Below, in pieces: positions 22,721 to 30,920 of a stretch of DNA of 34,812 nucleotides. The translations under genes were made by a program, and so were the position numbers. The stretch is from JAIPEL01 sp050115795 (GTDB lineage Bacteria; Desulfobacterota; Desulfobacteria; Desulfobacterales; CAFBRK01). Positions within the stretch are counted from its first letter, which is position 1, and every line of letters begins with the position of its first letter. Location of the stretch: positions 1 to 34,812 of the forward strand of contig JASFPT010000010.1 in assembly GCA_050115795.1 (NCBI GenBank). Reading direction: 5' to 3'. The notes beneath the pieces were generated by a model. That model did no database searches, was not told the DNA's origin, and was given only the letters and a program-made list of their open reading frames with translations.

Positions 22721-24688
22721 CTATCCGATCTCCATCTGGGCGGTGAACCGGAGGACCTCTTTGTCTTCCACATAGGCAAACGCCCGCTTCTGTATGGCGA
22801 AATTCTTCAGAAGGGGGGATGTCTCCAGCTTGACCAGATACTCGGCCAGTGCGGATTCGAAGGTAAGCCGGTCACCGAAGATCACCCCTTCGATCCGAAG
22901 CAGCCGGCGAGGATTGCTGGATTCTTCGGCCGGCACCCTGTCGATCGTTATGCTCAGAAGCCGGATGTGGCCGGGCGTCAGTCGGGAGACCTCGTTTATC
23001 ACGGCAACGGGTTTGTACCGGGTGCCGATCTCCTTCAAGGCCTGCTGGCGCTTTTTGACCCGCTCCAGAAGCTTTCCGATGAGGTCTTGGTCGATCCGCG
23101 GAGTGAAGGCGTCCAACTCCCTCTGCAGCGCGAAAACCTTCGCCTCCTTTTTGTCGACCTGTTCGTATTGCCAGAAATAGAGGGCAGCGCAGGCCGTCAT
23201 GATGGCGAGCAGGACGGCAAAAAGAGACTGATTGAGCCGCTGACTTTTGGCGGTACGATCCTTGTCTCGGTAGGTGAAGATGAAATTCGGCGTCTGCTCG
23301 CCGCTTGACAGGGCAAGGCCGACAGCCGGAAGGAAGGCTTCCCTTTCGGCCCGGGTCTCCGGTGGGGCGATGTCTCCTGATATGGGCGAATCGCTCCCCA
23401 TGGGATCGAACACGTCGATGGCCAGATCGAGCTGCCGGCCGATTTGATCGACCATGAGCTGCTGGGTATTGATCGGACCGGAGATAAAAATGCTGTCGAT
23501 CCCGCTGCTGTCGAACTTCATGGCGTAATGCTCCAGGGTTCGTTCGACCTGGCGGATCAAGCGCTCAAGTGCCGGAGAAAGCATCCGCAGAATATCTTGA
23601 TCCGAAAAGTGGCCCGTCGGCGGGCCTTCTTGGAACTGGCTGTCGTTGATGAAGCTGAAAAAAATTCGCCGGGCTTCGTCGGCTTCCGGTCCGGTATCTG
23701 TTTCCAATGAGCCGGATTCGTCTTCCGGATCCTCTGTGATGTGCTGGCGGATCGATTCGATCATGCTTCGCATGCCGGCCTTGACCCCTCGGGACAGCAC
23801 AAGATTGCCGTTGGAGAAAATGTCGATTCGGGACCAATCCCGGCCGATGTAGAGGGCACAGACGTTTTTCGCCTTGACTTCCAGCCAGCGGTTTCTCAAC
23901 AGGTTTTGCAGGAGAAATGGGACGATGGTGATACCCGACAGTGGATAGCCGCTCTTTTCGAAGCTTTCCCGGAGCTGGTTGACCTCCGCCCGGGGAGCGG
24001 TGTAGGCCATCACTTCGGTCTTGCGGATCCCCTCCTCGATGGCGTCGCCCAGCAATACAAAGTCGAAAATATTCTCCTGCTCGTCGAAGGTGACGTCGCG
24101 TTTGAAGGTCCAGTAGACGGTGTTGGCAATCTGCTTTCGAGGGACCTTCGGAATCCGAAGGTATCGCATCTCCACTTTCGCAGAGGAGATGGCGCTCCAG
24201 ATTTCCGGCTCCGTTTCGTCTCCGCAAAACTGTGCCAGCACGCGCTTTAAAAACAAGGGAAACTGCGCGCTTTCCGTCGTCAGTTGGGCAGGGAAGGGAA
24301 CGATCTTGTAGTTGAGAAGGACCCGGCTTTTCTCGGGCCCCTGGCCGACCTTGACCAGTTTAACGTCTTGATAGCCCACGCTCACGCCGATCGTGGTCTT
24401 CTGGCGAATGGCAAGGACATTGGGAAGAATGGATCGCGGGCGTTTGGCTTTTTGGACCGCGGTGGAGACAATTTTTGAGGGGCGCCCTGGCCTGAGAGAT
24501 TTTTCGGGCTTCGAGGGGCGTCCAGGCTTGGAAAAACGTCCAGGTTTTGCCGGCCGTCCGGGGGGCGTCTTTCGGTTTACCGGCTTTGAAACAGCAGCCG
24601 GAGAGGACCCCGAATCCACGGTTTTTCTCCCACGGATCAGGTCTAGGAGCTTTTCCGTCGACGATATCGTGTCATTTTTTTTTGCCAA
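22721..24688 (-). CDS. PilM-PilN fusion (GspL/MshI-like) with basic GRP-repeat N-terminus
   Basis: The protein has 655 residues. Residues 42-72 hold a proline/lysine/arginine-rich stretch with repeated PGRPxKP units. An actin-like PilM domain follows (about 92-470; IGVSVGYQDVKLVKV, RYLRIPKVPRKQIANTVYW, SGIDSIFISGPI). Then come a membrane helix (about 499-517) and a PilN-like periplasmic part (coiled coil, then ferredoxin-like domain VSRLTPGHIRLLSITIDRVP) to the end. PilM and PilN are separate genes in most type IV pili, while GspL joins the equivalents; here the fusion heads the core pilus operon. The start is TTG at 24686-24688, the only usual start codon in the open frame ahead of the actin-like domain, with AGG about 8 bases upstream. 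Codons 2-5 contain nine consecutive A bases. Confidence 0.88.
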   Translation of the reverse strand: MAKKNDTISSTEKLLDLIRGRKTVDSGSSPAAVSKPVNRKTPPGRPAKPGRFSKPGRPSKPEKSLRPGRPSKIVSTAVQKAKRPRSILPNVLAIRQKTTIGVSVGYQDVKLVKVGQGPEKSRVLLNYKIVPFPAQLTTESAQFPLFLKRVLAQFCGDETEPEIWSAISSAKVEMRYLRIPKVPRKQIANTVYWTFKRDVTFDEQENIFDFVLLGDAIEEGIRKTEVMAYTAPRAEVNQLRESFEKSGYPLSGITIVPFLLQNLLRNRWLEVKAKNVCALYIGRDWSRIDIFSNGNLVLSRGVKAGMRSMIESIRQHITEDPEDESGSLETDTGPEADEARRIFFSFINDSQFQEGPPTGHFSDQDILRMLSPALERLIRQVERTLEHYAMKFDSSGIDSIFISGPINTQQLMVDQIGRQLDLAIDVFDPMGSDSPISGDIAPPETRAEREAFLPAVGLALSSGEQTPNFIFTYRDKDRTAKSQRLNQSLFAVLLAIMTACAALYFWQYEQVDKKEAKVFALQRELDAFTPRIDQDLIGKLLERVKKRQQALKEIGTRYKPVAVINEVSRLTPGHIRLLSITIDRVPAEESSNPRRLLRIEGVIFGDRLTFESALAEYLVKLETSPLLKNFAIQKRAFAYVEDKEVLRFTAQMEIG

Positions 24689-24759
24689 AGCGGCTACCTG
24701 TTTGCAGGGTCGCTGACGGGTATTGTAAGGAATAACTCAATTCTCTATAATTAATTCAA

Positions 24760-24795
24760 ATTATATGAATACATGCCAACAACAGGAAATGTCAA
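24760..24795 (-). promoter_or_regulatory. Candidate promoter of the core pilus operon
   Basis: The minus strand has a perfect TATAAT (24760-24765). A good TTGACA lies 24 bases upstream (24790-24795), too far for a standard promoter; TTCCTG at the 17-base spacing is poor. An activator-dependent promoter at this -10 is possible. The transcript leader would be about 65 bases. Confidence 0.35.
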
Positions 24796-24917
24796 GGAAT
24801 AATGGGGCCATAGGCGTACCGGCTGCTTCAGGTTCTTGACCTATGGGACTTTTGGCGCGCGCAGCTTTCCAATGTCCTCTAACAACCTTAGATCTTTGAA
24901 AAAAAGGTCCTTTGTGT

Positions 24918-24947
24918 TTGACATCGTCCTTTTTTTAAGCGTATATG
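24918..24947 (+). promoter_or_regulatory. Candidate sigma-70 promoter of the polysaccharide operon
   Basis: TTGACA (24918-24923) and TATATG (24942-24947) are 18 bases apart, with AT-rich flanks. The -35 is perfect and the -10 matches four of six. Transcription would begin about 235 bases ahead of gmd, leaving a long leader. Confidence 0.5.
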
Positions 24948-25188
24948 AATTAATTTCAATCGGTTGCCGATACCTCCCCAAAAAAACGGCATCCAGGCTT
25001 TCTAAAGAGCGGGAGATGCTGCCTTCTTGAATAATTTTTCACGTATTTACAGGCGTCTACATTGATGGTTCAGCATTTCTTCAAGGGGCGGAGCTTTCCC
25101 TTGGCGGCGAAATTTCAGCCTCCCTCGGGATGACGGCCGCATTTGCGATTTGCCGCTGTGGACCGAACGCGCGTGCAAAGGATGAAAA

Positions 25189-26178
25189 ATGAAAAAAGCG
25201 CTGATTACCGGTATCACCGGGCAAGACGGGAGCTATCTGGCAGAACTTCTTCTCGACAAAGGCTACGAGGTTCATGGAATCGTGCGCAGAGTGGCCATCG
25301 AACACCCGCAGGCACGAATGTGGCGCATTCGTCATCTGCTGGATAGGCTCCACCTGCACAGCGCGTCGATGGAAAGCTATGCCAGCATTTTCAATGTTAT
25401 CGCTTCGCTTCAACCGGAGGAATGCTACCATCTGGCTGCCCAGAGTTTCGTTTCCTACTCTTTCGACGATGAATTTTCCACCATCGATACCAACCTGAAC
25501 GGCACTCACTACATGCTCTCTTCTATTCGCCGTATGGCACCACAATGCCGTTTCTATTTCGCCGGCTCCAGTGAAATGTTCGGCAAGGTGAAACAAACGC
25601 CCCAAGACGAAGAGACGCCCTTCCATCCCCGCTCTCCTTACGGCATCTCCAAGATGGCCGGATTCGAGCTCACCCGAAACTATCGGGAAGCTTATGAAAT
25701 GTTCGCCTTGTCGGGTATTTTGTTCAATCACGAGTCGCCTCGAAGGGGAGGAGAATTCGTTACGCGCAAGATCACCTCGGCTGCGGCAAGGATTAAACTG
25801 GGAATTGAGAAAAAGCTTCCCCTTGGGAATTTGGAGGCCAGAAGAGACTGGGGTCACGCGAAGGATTACGTTCGTGCCATGTGGCTCATGCTGCAGCAAA
25901 AGGAGCCCAAAGATTACGTTGTCGCCTCAGGGGAGAGCCACAGTGTAAGGGAGTTTCTTGAAACGGCATTCGGCTTCTTGGACCTGGATTATCGGGACTA
26001 TGTGACCACCGACAAGCAGCTGTTTCGACCCTCCGAAGTTGTGGTTTTGCAGGGCGATGCCTCTCTGGCTAGAAGGGAACTGGGATGGAAACCCGAATAC
26101 CGGCTCGAAGAACTGGTCAAGGAAATGCTCGACGAAGATTTGAGGTGGTACCGAAGGTCTTTCGAAAGCTCGACCTGA
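25189..26178 (+). CDS. gmd: GDP-mannose 4,6-dehydratase
   Basis: The protein has 329 residues, close to the 340-370 usual for the family. The Rossmann motif is GITGQDGSY (8-16), as in short-chain dehydrogenase/reductase sugar-nucleotide enzymes. The active-site residues are Ser127/Ser128-Glu129 in AGSSEMFG and Tyr151-Lys155 in PYGISK. The sequences HLAAQSFVSYSFDDEF and LFNHESPRRGGEFVTRKIT are hallmarks of Gmd. It makes GDP-4-keto-6-deoxymannose, the precursor of GDP-rhamnose, GDP-fucose, GDP-perosamine and others; the enzyme for the next step is not in the window. AAAGGA lies 6 bases before the ATG. It opens the plus-strand polysaccharide cluster in the cytoplasmic nucleotide-sugar stage. Confidence 0.93.
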   Translation: MKKALITGITGQDGSYLAELLLDKGYEVHGIVRRVAIEHPQARMWRIRHLLDRLHLHSASMESYASIFNVIASLQPEECYHLAAQSFVSYSFDDEFSTIDTNLNGTHYMLSSIRRMAPQCRFYFAGSSEMFGKVKQTPQDEETPFHPRSPYGISKMAGFELTRNYREAYEMFALSGILFNHESPRRGGEFVTRKITSAAARIKLGIEKKLPLGNLEARRDWGHAKDYVRAMWLMLQQKEPKDYVVASGESHSVREFLETAFGFLDLDYRDYVTTDKQLFRPSEVVVLQGDASLARRELGWKPEYRLEELVKEMLDEDLRWYRRSFESST

Positions 26179-26274
26179 CCCTTCGGCATTTGCTCCCGCG
26201 GGGCTCATCGGCCTGCAGCGCGCTTCTTAAGGCGAGGCGCCGATGGCTTTCTGCGTCGCTTTGAAATTCGGCCC

Positions 26275-27771
26275 ATGGCACAGCACAGCGAACCAGACCC
26301 AGGTATTTTCGACGACGTTCGATCGGACGACATCGGCAGTCGCTCCGTAAAGGGCGGTGTTGTTACCGTCACGTCCCAGGCCATCAAGTTCGCGCTTCAA
26401 ACGGCATCGACCATGGTCCTGGCCAGACTGCTGCTTCCCTCCGATTTCGGAATGGTCGCCATGGTTACCGCGGTTGTCGGCTTTTTTTCCGTATTCAAAG
26501 ACGCCGGACTTTCCACCGCCACGATTCAGCGCAGCGAAATTACCCATCGGCAGGTCTCGGCCCTTTTTTGGATCAATGTCGCCCTATCTTTTCTTCTGAC
26601 GGTTGCCGCCGTCATCATTGCCCCTCTGATTGCCTGGTTCTACGACGAACCGAGGTTGTTCGGTATTTGCTTTGGTTACGCAGCGGTCATTCTATTCGGT
26701 GGGCTCGGCGTTCAGCATCAGGCTCTGTTGAGGCGTCGAATGCGGTTCAAAACTCTGGCGGCCATCGAAATTCTGTCTCTGACAGTGGGTGTCGCTGTAG
26801 GGATCGGGATGGGGGTCCGGGGCGCTGGCTACTGGTCGATTGTCGGAATGCACGTATCCCAAGCCTTGTCGAACGCTCTTCTAACCTGGACCCTGAGCGG
26901 GTGGCTGCCCGGGTGGCCACAAAAAGACAGCGGCGTTCGTCCCCTGATTTCCTTTGGCCTCGGTTTGACCGGTGCCACCTTCTTCAACATCGTCCGGGAA
27001 CAATTGCCTTTTTTGATCATCGGAAAGATGCTCGGCTCCGGTCCCCTGGCCATTTTCGAAAGGGCCTACAAACTGATGGTCTTGCCGTTGAACCATATGA
27101 TGCCTCCGATATCCGCTGTCGCCCTACCGGCCCTTTCCCGTATTTCCGGCGATTCGGAAAGGATTCGTCAGACCGGGAGAAAACTCTTTCTGTTGATCAG
27201 CGGGACAACGGTTCCCCTGTCGGTTATCGCCGTGCTTACCGCGCCCGAACTGATCGAAATCTTCCTCGGAGATCAGTGGCGGCGGGCTGGCGTCATCTTT
27301 GCGCTGCTGTCTCCCCTTGCCGCCACCCAAGCCATTTCATCGGTTGCCTTCTGGCTGCTGACGGCATGCGGTCAGAGCAAAATTCTGTTCCGCTTCTCGG
27401 CCATCAACGCTTTGATGGCCGCTGCCTCCGTATGGGTTGGCGTCCAATACAGTCTGGAAGCCGGCGCCCTTGCGTTTTCCGGGATCGGGCTGCTGGTTAG
27501 GACGCCCCTTCTGTATGCCGCAACGGTGGCGCATACGCCGATTTCATGGAATGACTTGCTCGGTAACGCCGGCCTTTTGATTCTCAGCGGCCTGCTACTC
27601 GGCGCCTCGGGGCTGCTGATCCGATACGGGGTGCTCGAATTGACCTACCCCTCCTACATCTGGGCTGCTGTGGCAGCGGGCGTCGTGGCGTTGACGTGGA
27701 TCCCGGTTGCCGCCGCCCAGGGGCTACCCGCCATGCTGAGGCAACTGTATGCCACCCTCCGGAGCACATGA
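26275..27771 (+). CDS. Polysaccharide flippase of the MOP superfamily (WzxC-like)
   Basis: The 498-residue protein consists of about 12-14 membrane helices. The beginning, SVKGGVVTVTSQAIKFALQTASTMVLARLLLPSDFGMVAMVTAV, and FKDAGLSTATIQRSEITHRQVSALFWIN are the typical WzxC/polysaccharide-export signature. Such proteins turn lipid-linked glycan units across the inner membrane. It follows gmd with a 96-base gap, and its stop TGA is shared with the next gene's ATG region (27768-27773). The actual substrate is set by the glycosyltransferases that follow. A WzxE-like or teichoic-acid-type role would look the same from sequence. Confidence 0.9.
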   Translation: MAQHSEPDPGIFDDVRSDDIGSRSVKGGVVTVTSQAIKFALQTASTMVLARLLLPSDFGMVAMVTAVVGFFSVFKDAGLSTATIQRSEITHRQVSALFWINVALSFLLTVAAVIIAPLIAWFYDEPRLFGICFGYAAVILFGGLGVQHQALLRRRMRFKTLAAIEILSLTVGVAVGIGMGVRGAGYWSIVGMHVSQALSNALLTWTLSGWLPGWPQKDSGVRPLISFGLGLTGATFFNIVREQLPFLIIGKMLGSGPLAIFERAYKLMVLPLNHMMPPISAVALPALSRISGDSERIRQTGRKLFLLISGTTVPLSVIAVLTAPELIEIFLGDQWRRAGVIFALLSPLAATQAISSVAFWLLTACGQSKILFRFSAINALMAAASVWVGVQYSLEAGALAFSGIGLLVRTPLLYAATVAHTPISWNDLLGNAGLLILSGLLLGASGLLIRYGVLELTYPSYIWAAVAAGVVALTWIPVAAAQGLPAMLRQLYATLRST

Positions 27772-28619
27772 TGCGACTCTTCTTCCACAAAGCGGATACG
27801 GGAAACTTCGGAGATGATTTGAACCGCTGGTTGTGGCCCCGGGTGATCCCGGATATCGAAACGTCAACCGTTGCCGATTTTCTGGTCGGAATCGGCACGA
27901 TTCTCGACGAGCGTCTGGAGCGGCTTTCCGGAAAGCTGCTCATTCTTGGCGCAGGCTATCGCCCGACAGCAAGGCGGGTCGTCGTTCAACCGAACTGGTC
28001 CGTCGGCTTTGTCAGAGGTCCCCTGACGGCGCAAAAACTGGGCCTGGATGCAGATATGGCATTTACCGACCCGGCCTTGCTGGTGGCCGAGTGGTGGGAA
28101 AACAGCGCCGGTTCATCTGCTCGAATCGGGTTCGTGCCTCATTTTCGAACGAGCCAGGTCATTGACTGCCGCAAGGCGTGTGAGCGGTCGGGGCTGGTTT
28201 TTATCGATCCCACCTGGCCCACGGAAACGGTCCTGAAGACGATTTGCGGAATGGATCGTGTCATCGCTGAGGCCATGCACGGTGCCATCGTCGCCGACGC
28301 TTTGGGTATACCCTGGCTCCGGATAAAAGCGCTGAGCTGGCGCTTTGAAACGAACGCGGTCTCGGAATTCAAGTGGGCCGACTGGGCCGGATCCATGGAG
28401 ATTCAGTCCCAGGCGGCCTTCGACGCGAATCTTTCGTGTTATCTGGGCAAAGGAAGTCGAGTCATGAACCGATTGCAGGCCGGGCGCCGTGCCGCGGTCT
28501 TGTCGTCGGTGCTGCAGGCCGCATCCGCGGCAAAGGGCTTTCAGCTGAGCCGTCTTCAGAAAAGAAAAGAGCTGTGCCGGATCATGACCGAGCGCATCCA
28601 AACCATGGTGGGCCGATGA
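27771..28619 (+). CDS. Polysaccharide pyruvyltransferase family protein (ExoV-like)
   Basis: The protein has 282 residues counted from the ATG at 27771 (MRLFFHKADTGNFGDDLNRW). An overlapping ATG three bases earlier is possible, but GGAG is 6 bases from the one chosen and only 3 from the other. The GNFGDDLNRWLWPRV motif, GAGYRPTARR, VRGPLTAQKLG, and VIAEAMHGAIVADALGIPWL identify the pyruvyltransferase family (ExoV, CsaB). These enzymes add a ketal-linked pyruvate from phosphoenolpyruvate to a sugar in a polysaccharide, giving it negative charge. The C-terminal 70 residues are less conserved. The gene overlaps both neighbours by a few bases. Confidence 0.85.
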   Translation: MRLFFHKADTGNFGDDLNRWLWPRVIPDIETSTVADFLVGIGTILDERLERLSGKLLILGAGYRPTARRVVVQPNWSVGFVRGPLTAQKLGLDADMAFTDPALLVAEWWENSAGSSARIGFVPHFRTSQVIDCRKACERSGLVFIDPTWPTETVLKTICGMDRVIAEAMHGAIVADALGIPWLRIKALSWRFETNAVSEFKWADWAGSMEIQSQAAFDANLSCYLGKGSRVMNRLQAGRRAAVLSSVLQAASAAKGFQLSRLQKRKELCRIMTERIQTMVGR

Positions 28620-29800
28620 CTATTCACAGGCAGACAGGCCTTCCTCCGCCAGGGGTGGTCATGGTGGAAACCGGTGGTTGGGGGGGGCTCGGACATTATG
28701 CCCATTGTCTGTGCGAGGCGCTGGCAAAACGGGGCATGCCGGTGACGCTGGCAACTCACCGCCATCGGCATGCGCTCCGGTTCATCCAAAAGCGCTATGC
28801 CCTTGCCTCCTGCTTCATCGGCGACGGTTTCGCCTCCGACTGGCGCCGACTGATTTCTATCCTTCACCGCCGACGCCCTCGGATCGTCCACTTCCAATCC
28901 CTGCTGGCGCCGCGCCGTGATTGGGTCGTCTTCTGGCTGGCACGGTTTTTTATGCGAAATACGTCTTTTGTCATTACCGCTCACAACATCCTCCCCCACG
29001 AAAGGCGCCCCCTCGATCGCACGGCGTACCGACTCCTGTATCGGGCGGCCGCAGCCATCATCGTTCATTCCGAGGCGAGCTTGAATGCATTGAATCGACT
29101 CGTCCGTCTCCCTCACGGGTCGATACGGGCCGTCATCCCCCACGGGCACTACGGCACGATCGCGGCTGGAGAAGGCCTGGGGCGATCCGAGGCCCTTCGC
29201 ATTCTGAATCTCGACAATCATCGGTACCTGCTTTTTTTCGGGGCCATTCGCCCTTACAAAGGACTGGACAACCTTCTGCGCGCCGTGGCCGGCATCCGCG
29301 ACTGGCCGAGGGATCTGAAACTATTGATTGCCGGCCATCCCTTCATGCGGTCAGAGCAGCACAGGATTGAAGCCCTGGCTCGGGAACTCGCCGTCTCCGG
29401 GCGGGCCCTGTTCCGGTTCCGTTATTTTCCCGAGGAAGAAATTCCCGCCCTTTTCCGGATCGCCGATCTAGTGGTGCTTCCCTATCGGCGAATCGACCAG
29501 AGCGGCGTTCTAATGGCCGCTCTGGCAGCCGGCAGAGCAGTGCTGGCGACGCCGGTGGGCGGCTTTCCGGAAGTCGTCGGACCAGAAATCGGTTTTCTGT
29601 CAAAGACGACCTCGGCAGACGACATCCGGGCGGCATTGCTGGAGGCCTTGGCAGCGCGTGAGCGTTGGCCGAAGATGGGGGAGCGGGCCGCAATGGCGGC
29701 TGAACTCCAATTCGGCTGGGAGGAGATCGCCGCCAGGACCGAAGAGCTTTACCGCCGGTTGGTCTTTGTGGGCCCGAGGACCGGAGCACACAATGGATAG
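28616..29800 (+). CDS. GT4-family glycosyltransferase
   Basis: The protein has 394 residues from the ATG at 28616, which overlaps the previous stop (ATGA). It has a GT-B fold: the first half includes GGWGGLGHYAHCLCEAL and FVITAHNILPHE, and the second half LLFFGAIRPYKGLDNLL, LLIAGHPF and LPYRRIDQSGVLMAALAAGRAVLATPVGGFPEVV. The last one carries the nucleotide-sugar-binding segment, although the common EGFG form of the EX7E motif is replaced. The retaining mechanism is known for the family; donor and acceptor are not predictable. It likely adds one sugar to the lipid-linked repeat on the cytoplasmic side. The open frame before 28616 belongs to the preceding gene's out-of-frame extension. Confidence 0.88.
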   Translation: MTIHRQTGLPPPGVVMVETGGWGGLGHYAHCLCEALAKRGMPVTLATHRHRHALRFIQKRYALASCFIGDGFASDWRRLISILHRRRPRIVHFQSLLAPRRDWVVFWLARFFMRNTSFVITAHNILPHERRPLDRTAYRLLYRAAAAIIVHSEASLNALNRLVRLPHGSIRAVIPHGHYGTIAAGEGLGRSEALRILNLDNHRYLLFFGAIRPYKGLDNLLRAVAGIRDWPRDLKLLIAGHPFMRSEQHRIEALARELAVSGRALFRFRYFPEEEIPALFRIADLVVLPYRRIDQSGVLMAALAAGRAVLATPVGGFPEVVGPEIGFLSKTTSADDIRAALLEALAARERWPKMGERAAMAAELQFGWEEIAARTEELYRRLVFVGPRTGAHNG

Positions 29801-30920
29801 GCGATTGCTGGCCATATCCAACCACGCCTCCATGCTCGGAGGCGGGGAGCATTCGTTTCTCGACTTGATGTCGCATCTGAGAGGATGGTCGGCTCTTGCT
29901 GCCACTCCGGAATACGGTGAGCTGGGCCGCAGGCTGCAGGAGGCCGGTGTGCCGACGACGGTGCTTCCGCTTCCGCCGCTTCGCCCCGACCGCCCGGCTC
30001 CCATCGTCCGGGCCCTATGGGCCATGGTTGGGGCATTCAGGTCGCACCGGGCAAGTTTGGTGTATGCCAACGGATCCAGGGCCGCCGTATACGCCGGTCT
30101 GGCAGCACGTCTGTTCGGTCTGCCCCTGGTATGGCATTGCCGGATCGCCGGGCGGGATCGGTACTTGGATCCGCTGCTGGAAAGACTCAGCAAGCGGATC
30201 GTTGTCAACAGCCGGGCAACATCCCGGAGGTTTTCTGCCATTTTTCGCCCCAAGATCCGGGTTGTCCACAACGGCATCGACCTGAGCCGATTCGCGAATT
30301 GCCGAGAATCCCGGCCGCACCCGGGGCCGACTGGTGGGCGGCTCATGATCACAGTGGCCCGTGTCTCCAGGTGGAAACGACATCATGATGTATTGGCTGC
30401 ATTTGAAAAGCTTGCAACCGAAAACCCCGATTTGCATCTGGCCTGCATCGGTGGGCCGGATCCCGAGGACTTGGCATGGTGGAAGGCCATGCAAGAGCGC
30501 ACTCGGCGATCTTTTTGCAGAGATCGCATTCATTGGCTGGGCGCCGTGGCCGATGTCGCCCCCTGGTACAAGGCTGCCGATCTGTTTGTGTTGGCTTCGG
30601 AAAATGAGTCTTTCGGACGGGTTGTGATCGAAGCTATGGCCAGCGGGGTCCCGGTACTCGCCACCAATGGCGGCGGAATTCCGGAGATCATCACCCACGA
30701 TGTCGACGGCATGCTGTTTTCAACAGGGGACGTGTCGATGCTTGTCGAACTGGCCCGACGCATTCTGAAAGACCCCCTGCTGCGCAATCGGATCGTGGAA
30801 GAGGGCACACGCACTTGCCAAGGCTTCAGCCTGGAGCGGCATGTGAAGAAGATGACCCTGATTTTCGAAGAGGCCGTAAAGGCCGGCGTGCGCAATCAAA
30901 AGGGAAGGGGAATGCGCTGA
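29793..30920 (+). CDS. GT4-family glycosyltransferase
   Basis: The protein has 375 residues, with the start at 29793 overlapping the previous gene by 8 bases and GGAG six bases upstream. Motifs are HASMLGGGEHSFLDLM (acceptor side), VYANGSRAAVYAGLAARLFGLPLVWHCRI, VVHNGIDLSRF, ITVARVSRWKRHHDVL, and ASENESFGRVVIEAMASGVPVLATNGGGIPEII. The last is the standard EX7E donor-binding region (E-SFGRVVIE). This is a well-formed GT-B enzyme; which sugar it moves is unknown. It lies in the same operon, and its stop TGA shares a base with the next ATG. Confidence 0.92.
   Translation: MDRRLLAISNHASMLGGGEHSFLDLMSHLRGWSALAATPEYGELGRRLQEAGVPTTVLPLPPLRPDRPAPIVRALWAMVGAFRSHRASLVYANGSRAAVYAGLAARLFGLPLVWHCRIAGRDRYLDPLLERLSKRIVVNSRATSRRFSAIFRPKIRVVHNGIDLSRFANCRESRPHPGPTGGRLMITVARVSRWKRHHDVLAAFEKLATENPDLHLACIGGPDPEDLAWWKAMQERTRRSFCRDRIHWLGAVADVAPWYKAADLFVLASENESFGRVVIEAMASGVPVLATNGGGIPEIITHDVDGMLFSTGDVSMLVELARRILKDPLLRNRIVEEGTRTCQGFSLERHVKKMTLIFEEAVKAGVRNQKGRGMR

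Larger units (their letters stand above)
24689..25188. other. AT-rich divergent region between pilus and polysaccharide loci
   Basis: In 500 bases I see no convincing gene; a 64-codon plus-strand frame from 24836 matches no family I know. The stretch 24720-25050 is clearly richer in AT than the rest of the window. It holds candidate promoters for both directions and inverted repeats CCATAGG/CCTATGG (24808-24814 and 24840-24846), AAAAAAAGG/CCTTTTTTT (24899-24907 and 24928-24936) and CAAGGG/CCCTTG (25082-25087 and 25098-25103). The long leader before gmd may be regulatory. Confidence 0.5.

Noticed and set aside
24836..25030. A 64-codon plus-strand frame upstream of gmd
   Set aside because: No ribosome site, no family resemblance, and it overlaps the candidate promoter; probably not a gene.
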